DNA of 64,000 nt, taken from positions 62,001 through 126,000 of the forward strand of contig CAVOGA010000003.1 in assembly GCA_963695135.1 (NCBI GenBank), given 5' to 3'. The notes below the pieces were generated by a model that saw only the letters and a program-made list of their open reading frames with translations, was not told the DNA's origin and ran no database searches. The translations under genes were made by a program, and so were the position numbers. The stretch's first letter is position 1. Each line of letters starts with the position of its first letter. This DNA is from Marinihelvus sp963695135 (GTDB lineage: Bacteria > Pseudomonadota > Gammaproteobacteria > Xanthomonadales > SZUA-36). Positions 57,919 through 64,000 of this stretch are shown one piece after another.

Positions 57919-60520
57919 ATGTCAGCGCCAGCCAGCGAAGCCCTTTCCGGCCATACCCCCCTGATGCAGCAATTCCTGCGCATCAAGGCCGATTTCCCTG
58001 ACATTCTGCTGTTCTTCCGCATGGGTGATTTTTACGAGCTGTTCTACGACGACGCGCGGCGCGCCGCCGGATTGCTCGACATCACGCTGACCACCCGCGG
58101 CGAATCCAATGGCCAGCCCATCCCCATGGCGGGGGTGCCGCACCACGCGGCGGACAGCTACCTGGCGCGGCTGCTGCGCAAGGGCGAGTCCGTGGCCATC
58201 TGCGAGCAGGTTGGCGACCCGGCCGCCAGCAAGGGCCCGGTTGAGCGCGAGGTGGTGCGCATCATTACGCCGGGGACGGTCACCGACGAAGCCCTGCTGG
58301 AGGAACGCCGCGATACCCTGCTGGCGGCAGTAGCCACGCAGGGCAAACAGCTGGCGCTGGCCTGGCTGGACCTGTCCGCCGGGCCAGTTCCATGCCCGTG
58401 AACTGGCGGATCAGAATGAGCTGGAGGCGCAGCTCGAACGTCTGCAGGCCGTGGAGTTGCTGATTGCCGAGGATTGCCCGCTGGCCGGAGCGCTGGATCA
58501 TCACCGCGGGCTGCGGCGCAGCGGCCCCTGGCACTACGAGACGCCATCCGCCGCCCGGCTGCTCAGTGAACAGTTCGAAACCCGCGACCTGTCCGGCTTC
58601 GGCATCGAGGACAAGCCCGCGGTGATCAGCGCCGCCGGCGCCCTGCTGCAGTACGCCCAGGAAACCCAGCGCGGCGCCCTGCCCCATCTGCAGGGCCTGC
58701 AGCTGGAGCAGGCGGGTACGCAGCTGCACCTGGATGCGCTCAACGCGGCGCCACCTGGAGATCCTCACCCACCCGGAAGGCAATGACGCACATACGCTGG
58801 TCGGCGTCATGGACAGCAGCATCACGCCCATGGGCGGGCGCCTGCTGCGGCGCTGGCTGGTCAACCCGATTCGTGACAAGGCACGCCTGGGCGCGCGGCA
58901 CCGGCACCATCGAGGCCCTGCTGCAGACCGGCGTGCTGGATGCCCTGCGCGAGCAGCTGCGCGGCGCCGGCGACGTGGAGCGGATCCTGACCCGCGTCGG
59001 CCTGGGCTCGGCCCGGCCCCGCGACCTCTCGACGCTGCGCAGCACCCTGGCCTGCCTGCCGGATGTGCATGAGACGCTTGCAGGTCGCGAATGACGATGT
59101 GCTGGATGACGCTGCGCCGCTCCATCCAGCTGTTCCCGGATCTGCAGGACTTGCTGGAGCGTGCCCTGGTCGACGAGCCACCGGTCCTGCTGCGCAACGG
59201 CGGGGTGATCGCCGACGGACTTTGACCGGAGCTCGACGAGCTGCGCAACCTGTCGGAAAACGCCAATGACTTTCTGCTCAATTACGAGCAACAGGAAAAA
59301 GCGGCCACCGGCATCGGCACGCTGAAGGTGGGCTACAACCGGGTGCATGGCTATTACATCGAGATCAGCCATGCCCATACGGCCAAGGTGCCGACCCATT
59401 ACACGCGACGCCAGACCCTGAAGGCGGCGGAGCGCTACATCACCGAGGAACTGAAAACCTTTGAGGACCAGGTGCTGTCCAGCCGCGAGCGCGCCCTGGC
59501 CCGGGAGCAGCACTGCTATGAGCAGCTGATTGCGCGAACTTGCAGGCTAGCCTTGCCGGCACTGCAGCGCATGGCCAGCGCCCTGGCCCGGCTGGACGTG
59601 CTGTGCGCCTTTGCCGAGCGCGCCCTGGCGCTGGATTTCTGCCGGCCAGAGCTGATCGACAGCCCCGGTTTCGATATCCGCGCCGGCCGCCACCCGGTGA
59701 TCGAGGCGGTGCAGGATGCAGCCCTTCACCCCCAACGACATCCGCCTGGATCCGGAGCGGCGCATGCTGGTGGTCACCGGCCCGAACATGGGTGGCAAGT
59801 CGACGTACATGCGCCAGACGGCGCTGATCGTTCTGCTCGCCCACGCCGGCAGCTGGGTGCCCGCCAGCGAGGCGCGGATCGGCCAGGTGGACCGCATCTT
59901 CACCCGCATCGGCGCCGGCGATGACCTGTCCCGCGGCCGCTCCACCTTCATGCTGGAGATGACGGAAACCGCCAATATCCTGCACAACGCCACGCGATCA
60001 CAGCCTGGTGTTGATGGACGAGATCGGTCGCGGCACCAGCACCTATGACGGCCTGGCCCTGGCCTGGGCCTGCGCCGACCACCTGGCGCAGCAGGTGCGC
60101 GCGTTCACGCTGTTTGCCACGCATTATTTCGAGCTGACCCAGCTGGCGGCGGAGCGGGACGGGGTGTTTAACGTGCACCTGCGCGCCGTGGAGCACGGCG
60201 ACCGGATCGTCTTTTTGCATGCGGTGGATGAGGGGCCGGCCAGCCAGAGCTATGGCCTGCAGGTCGCCGCCCTCGCCGGTGTGCCGGCAGCGGTGCTGCG
60301 CCAGGCGAAGCGCTACCTGCACGAACTGGAGTCGCAGCCCAACAGCGGGCCGCAGATGAGCCTGTTTGGTGCGGCACCCCCGGAAGACAAGACGGCACCC
60401 GAGCAAACCATGCAGCCCGACCTGCTGCGCGAGACACTGGGTTCAGTAAACCCCGATGAGCTCACACCCCGCGAGGCCCTGGACCTTCTTTATCGTCTCA
60501 AGGACCTGGAAGACAGCTAG
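57919..60520 (+). CDS. mutS: DNA mismatch repair protein MutS (multiply frameshifted)
   Basis: MutS recognises mismatches. All domains are present but spread over frames. These are the mismatch-binding domain from 57919 (HTPLMQQFLRIKADFPDILL, with the FYELF motif), connector and lever regions, the ATPase with VTGPNMGGKSTYMRQ at about 59775, the DEIGRGTSTYDGLALAW Walker B, and FATHYFELTQL. Breaks occur near 58386, 58750, 58890, 59095, 59225, 59715 and 59998, including an in-frame TGA near 59224. Each break can be repaired by one base. Divergent from pncC, convergent with hsp15. Confidence 0.92.
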
Positions 60521-60898
60521 GGCTCACGGTCCTGCCGGAAACGGATGATCTGACGCCGCTGGCGTTTGTCCGGACGGCGTTCCCGGCCGGCATTGGCCTC
60601 GCGCTCCAGGCGGCGCTGTTCCGCGCGGGCCTCGCGCTGCAGGCGGCTTTCTTCTGATTCGGCATACATCTTTTGAGCCTCGCTGGCGGGGCCGCGCTTG
60701 TCATTGAGGTCCAGCACGGTGATGGTCCAGCGCTCCTCCCCTTTCTGGATCGCTAACTCGTCATCCAGGTCGAGGGTGCGGGCGGGCTTGACGCGCGCGC
60801 CGTTGAGCTGCACCTTGCCGCCCTGCACGGCAGCGCGCGCCAGGGACGCGGGTTTTGAAGAAGCGGGCTGCCCACAGCCATTTATCGATGCGCACCAT
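60517..60898 (-). CDS. hslR: Heat-shock ribosome-associated protein Hsp15 (S4 domain, frameshifted)
   Basis: Hsp15 binds free 50S subunits carrying nascent chains after heat shock. From ATG 60898 the frame reads MVRIDKWLWAARFFKTR, the N-terminal S4 signature. One indel near 60850 moves to the frame LARAAVQGGKVQLNGARVKPARTLD, then a basic tail ending at 60517. An ATG at 60910 is four codons upstream in frame. It overlaps the mutS stop by 4 bp. Confidence 0.88.
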
Positions 60899-60961
60899 GG
60901 GCTCAATCATTCAGCCTTTGACCGGCTTGTCAGCTGAATTCGCTGGTGATGGCCAGATACA

Positions 60962-60992
60962 GAAACGCCGCACGTTGGTGCGGCGTTTCCGG
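60962..60992 (-). terminator. Terminator-like hairpin after htpG
   Basis: GAAACGCCGCAC and GTGCGGCGTTTC form a perfect 12-bp stem with a 4-nt loop, 20 bp after the htpG stop. The T tract is within the stem arm and short, so termination is likely but not certain. Confidence 0.65.
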
Positions 60993-61009
60993 TCCGGTGT
61001 GGACAACAA

Positions 61010-62890
61010 TCAAGCTGCCAGGATCAACCGGTTCAGACGGCTGACAAAGGCGGCCGGGTCTTCCAGCTGGCCACCCTCGGCAAGCACGGCCTGCTCGAAG
61101 ATGATGTGCGTCCAGTCCTCGAAGTCCGCCTCAGCGTCCGTTTCGCCCAGGCGCTGGACCAGCGGGTGCTCCAGGTTAACCTCCAGCACCGGCTTGCTGT
61201 CCGGCAACTCCTGGCCGGCCTGTTCCAGCATGCGGCGCAGGTGCAGGGCCATTTCATGCTCGTTCAGCACCAGGCAGGAGGCCGAATCGGTCAGGCGTTT
61301 GCTCACGCGAACCTCCTGCACCTCGTCAGCGAGCACGGCCTGCATGCGCTTGAGCAGTTCGGGCTGTTCCGCTGTCATCCGTCTCGTCGGCGTCAGCATC
61401 CAGGTTGACCTCGCCCTTGGCGACCGAGCGCAGCGTCTTGCCGTCAAACTCGTTGAAGTAGCCCATCATCCATTCGTCGATGCGCTCGTGCATCAGCAGC
61501 ACCTCGATGCCCTGTTTGCGGAACACTTCCAGGTGCGGGCTGTGGCGCGCGGCCTTGAGGTTGTCGGCGGTGACGTACCAGATCGTGTCCTGGCCCTCGG
61601 GCATGCGCTCGATGTAGTCGGCCAGGCTCGACCACGTCACCGGCCTCCGGGTCCTTCGTGGAGGTAAAGCGCAGCAGCCCGGCAATCTTTCGCCTGGTTG
61701 CCCATGTCCTCGACCAGGCCTTCTTTCAGCACGGTGCCGAATTGCGCCCAGAACGTGGCGTAGTTTTCTGCGCTCGTCCTTGGCCAGGCGCGCGATCAGG
61801 TCCAGGCTGCGTTTCACCACGGCGCCGCGAATCTTGCGCAGGCATCGTTTTCCTGCAGCAACTCGCGCGATACGTTGAGCGGCAGATCATCCGAATCCAC
61901 CACGCCGCGCACAAAACGCAGGTAATGCGGCAGCAGCTGCTCAGCGGCATCCATGATGAACACGCGCTTCACGTACAGCTTCAGGCCGTGCCGCTCGTCG
62001 CGCTGCATCATGAAGTCCAGCGGCGCCTTGCCGGGCAGGTACAGCAGCGAGGTGTAGTTCTGCGCCCCTTCCACCTGGTTGTGGGCCCAGGCCAGCGGCT
62101 CATCCATGTCGTGGCTGATGTGCTGGTAGAAGTTCCGGTATTCCTCGTCGGAGATGTCGCTCTTGGGCAGGGTCCAGAGCGCGGATGCCTGGTTGATGGT
62201 CTTCCACTCCACCGTGTCCTCGCCATCCTCTTCCTTGCTCTTCACCGTCTCCTTCAGGCGAATCGGGAAGCCGATGTGGTCCGAGTAGCGGCTGACCAGG
62301 GACTTGAGCGTCCAGTTGTCCAGGAACTCTTCCTCGCCTTCTTTCAGGTGCAGGATGACTTCCGTGCCCTGGCGGGGCAGATCCAGGCTGCCGATCTCGT
62401 AGCTGCCGTCACCGGTCGACATCCAGCGCACGCCCTCGGCGGCCTCACTGCCGGCCCGTCGCGTGTGCAGGCGTCACCGTGTCGGCCACGATAAACGCGG
62501 AGTAGAACCCCACGCCGAACTGGCCGATCAGGTTCTGGTCGAAGCCCTCGTCGCTGCTTGCGCCTGCTCGATGAAGCGTCGCGTGCCTGAGCGGGCGATG
62601 GTGCCGATGTTTTCCACGACCTCGTCGCGGCTCATGCCGATACCGTTGTCGCGAATGATCAGCAGGCGCTTGTCCTTGTCCGCTTCAATCTCGATCGCCA
62701 GTTCCGCATCGCCACCGAGTAGGCTGTCATCGCTCAGCGCCTCGAAACGCAGCTTGTCGCAGGCGTCGGAGGCATTGGAAATCAGCTCCCGCAGGAAGAT
62801 TTCCTTGTTGGAATAAAGCGAATGGGTCATGAGGTTCAGGACTTCCTGAACCTCGGCTTGAAAATCGTGTTTTTCGGTTGTCTGGTTCAT
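61010..62890 (-). CDS. htpG: Chaperone HtpG (Hsp90), multiply frameshifted
   Basis: HtpG is the bacterial Hsp90 ATPase. The N-terminal frame (from 62890) has FLRELISNASDACDKLRFEA and IRDNGIGMSRDEVVENIGTIA. Other frames give LIGQFGVGFYSAFIVAD, the middle domain (YTSLLYLPGKAPLDFMMQRD, LKLYVKRVFIMDAAEQLLP, LPLNVSRELLQEN) and the C-terminal domain with NEHEMALHLRRML, LEVNLEHPLVQRL. Breaks lie near 62570, 62450, 61840, 61640-61790 and 61395. All conserved motifs are visible, so errors are more likely than a pseudogene. Confidence 0.9.
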
Positions 62891-62919
62891 AAGCCTTGGA
62901 AATTCTTGAACTGTCGGAG

Positions 62920-62947
62920 AGATAGGGCTTTCTCCGCCTGATTCAAG
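62920..62947 (-). promoter_or_regulatory. Sigma-32-type heat-shock promoter of htpG
   Basis: CTTGAA and CCCTATCT are separated by 14 bp, matching the sigma-32 consensus CTTGAA with CCCCATNT within its usual spacing. It lies 30 bp upstream of the htpG start and faces it. Confidence 0.8.
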
Positions 62948-63125
62948 ACAGGCTTGCCACTTCCATGGCGCAGGGGTTTATTGCGGGCAAAAGAAAGACG
63001 CCGGCCCGCGGGGGTCGACGTCTCTCGATATGCTCAGCGGCTGTGCGGACGTTACCGGATCCCGGTAACACCCGCTCTGCCGCAGGCCTTCGCCAGGCGG
63101 GCCGGGTTGCACCCGGACCGGAAGC

Positions 63126-63476
63126 TCAGGCCCGGTTGAGCTTTTCCTTGATACGCGCGCTCTTGCCTTCGCGACCACGCAGGTAGTGCAGCTTGGCGCG
63201 ACGCACGTCGCCTCTGCGCTTGACCATCACGGAGTCGATCATCGGGCTGTAGGTCTGGAACACACGCTCCACGCCGGTGCCGTGGGACATTTTACGGACG
63301 GTGAAGGCGGAGTTCAGGCCGCGGTTACGGATGGCGATGACAACGCCTTCGAAGGCCTGCACGCGCTCACGGTTGCCCTCTTTCACCTTCACGTTGACGA
63401 CGATGGTGTCGCCGGGCGCGAAGCTCGGCAGTTCCCTGCTCATCTGTTCCTGGTTGATCTGGTCAATGATGTTCAT
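63126..63476 (-). CDS. rplS: 50S ribosomal protein L19
   Basis: L19 lies at the 30S-50S interface. The 116-residue protein begins MNIIDQINQEQMSRELPSF, with the conserved VQAFEGVVIAIRNRGLNS, GTGVERVFQTYSP and ends ARIKEKLNRA. ATG 63476 is chosen over a longer open frame. It follows trmD by 48 bp, the standard order. The 235-bp gap to htpG holds the heat-shock promoter and no other clear feature. Confidence 0.97.
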   Translation of the reverse strand: MNIIDQINQEQMSRELPSFAPGDTIVVNVKVKEGNRERVQAFEGVVIAIRNRGLNSAFTVRKMSHGTGVERVFQTYSPMIDSVMVKRRGDVRRAKLHYLRGREGKSARIKEKLNRA

Positions 63477-63524
63477 TGCTCTGTCCTTTCCTGCGGGGCC
63501 GTTTCGGCCCGGTAAGTTCAAATG

Positions 63525-64000
63525 TTATTCATGTTCCCGGATAAACGCCTCGAGCAGTGCCCGGTCATCGCTATCCAGCTCAACTTGTTCCAGCAAATCC
63601 GGCCGCCGTTGCCAGGTCCGCCCCAGCGCCTGCTGCCTGCGCCAGCGCTCGATGGCGCCGTGATCGCCCGAAAGCAGCACCTCCGGCACCCGCCGCCCGT
63701 CGACCGCTTCCGGCCGCGAGTAGTGCGGATGGTCCAGCAGGCCCTCCATGAAGGAGTCCTCCTGGGCCGACGCCGCGTCACCCAGCACGCCGGGAACCAG
63801 CCGCAGCACCGAATCGATCAGCACCGCCGCGGGCAACTCGCCGCCGCTGAGCACGTAATCGCCGATGGACCATTCTTCGTCCACCTCGGCCTCGATCAGG
63901 CGCTCGTCAATGCCCTCATACCGGCCGCACAGCAGGATGAATCCATCCCGCTGCGCCAGTTCCCGTACCGCATCCTGGTCCAGGGTGCGGCCCTGCGGGC
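63525..64000 (-). CDS. trmD: tRNA (guanine-37-N1)-methyltransferase (5' part outside window)
   Basis: TrmD methylates G37 to prevent +1 frameshifting. The visible C-terminal 158 residues contain ILLCGRYEGIDERLIE and the SAM-binding knot motif EEWSIGDYVLSGGELPA. DSFMEGLLDHPHYSRPE follows, with VPEVLLSGDH nearby. The gene continues beyond base 64000. It lies upstream of rplS on the same strand. Confidence 0.96.
   Translation of the reverse strand, partial: PQGRTLDQDAVRELAQRDGFILLCGRYEGIDERLIEAEVDEEWSIGDYVLSGGELPAAVLIDSVLRLVPGVLGDAASAQEDSFMEGLLDHPHYSRPEAVDGRRVPEVLLSGDHGAIERWRRQQALGRTWQRRPDLLEQVELDSDDRALLEAFIREHE

Noticed and set aside
57919..60520. mutS as a genuine pseudogene
   Set aside because: At least seven single-base breaks keep every conserved motif. 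Decay would also show substitutions in catalytic motifs, and neighbouring essential genes show the same indel type.

Overview
The window is a GC-rich chromosomal segment from a gammaproteobacterium. It is made almost entirely of core genes in conserved gammaproteobacterial orders: queG/nnr-tsaE-amiB-mutL-miaA-hfq-hflX-hflK-hflC-DUF2065-purA; gloB/methyltransferase-rnhA-dnaQ; thrS-infC-rpmI-rplT-pheS-pheT-ihfA-merR followed by tRNA-Pro; dnaX-ybaB-recR with the SRP RNA gene; mutS/pncC-recA-recX-alaS-csrA-tRNA-Ser; and rplS-trmD. I cannot fix the genus. A secreted protein ending in NGFEP hints at the Xanthomonadales/Wenzhouxiangella side, but that is only suggestive. I see no prophage, insertion sequence, CRISPR array or defence island.

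Layout. 1-11.6 kb: one long leftward superoperon for cell-wall amidase, mismatch repair, tRNA modification, Hfq, the HflX GTPase and the HflKC protease modulator, ending in purA, which runs off the window. 11.6-15 kb: rightward queG, a class III aminotransferase and an AhpD-like protein. 15-26 kb: a small membrane gene, a WYL regulator, gltX, and several murein-acting enzymes (mltF, mltD, an M23 peptidase) interleaved with dnaQ, rnhA, a YafS-like methyltransferase, gloB and folE2. 26-28 kb: tRNA-Pro, a secreted CAP protein and a SYLF protein. 28-35 kb: the translation operon. 35-46 kb: DUF302, a Crp/Fnr regulator, trxC, dnaE, a DUF4124 transglycosylase, tesB, a glycerate-kinase-like gene and sbcB, then an AT-rich intergenic region with three clustered DnaA boxes. 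46-52 kb: comEA, recR-ybaB-dnaX, SRP RNA, tyrA, a glycosyltransferase and a 114-bp tandem repeat beside tRNA-Ser. 52-64 kb: csrA-alaS-recX-recA-pncC, divergent mutS, hsp15, htpG behind a sigma-32-type promoter, rplS and partial trmD.

A dominant technical feature is single-base indels in many essential or conserved genes: mutL, tsaE, queG, the aminotransferase, mltF, the M23 peptidase, thrS, the glycerate kinase, sbcB, mutS (at least seven), hsp15 and htpG. In queG, removing one T restores both the frame and a conserved iron-sulfur-cluster cysteine. These look like sequence or assembly errors, not gene decay, so such genes are reported as one CDS over the full span.

The observations most worth following are the DnaA-box cluster with neighbouring dyads (45.5-45.8 kb), the tRNA-Ser-linked 114-bp repeats that carry pieces of the tRNA 3' end and a perfect hairpin (51.7-52.1 kb), the small membrane gene with strong expression signals at 15.1-15.5 kb, and the aminotransferase with a substituted PLP-site motif. 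I did not find a clearly new multi-gene system.
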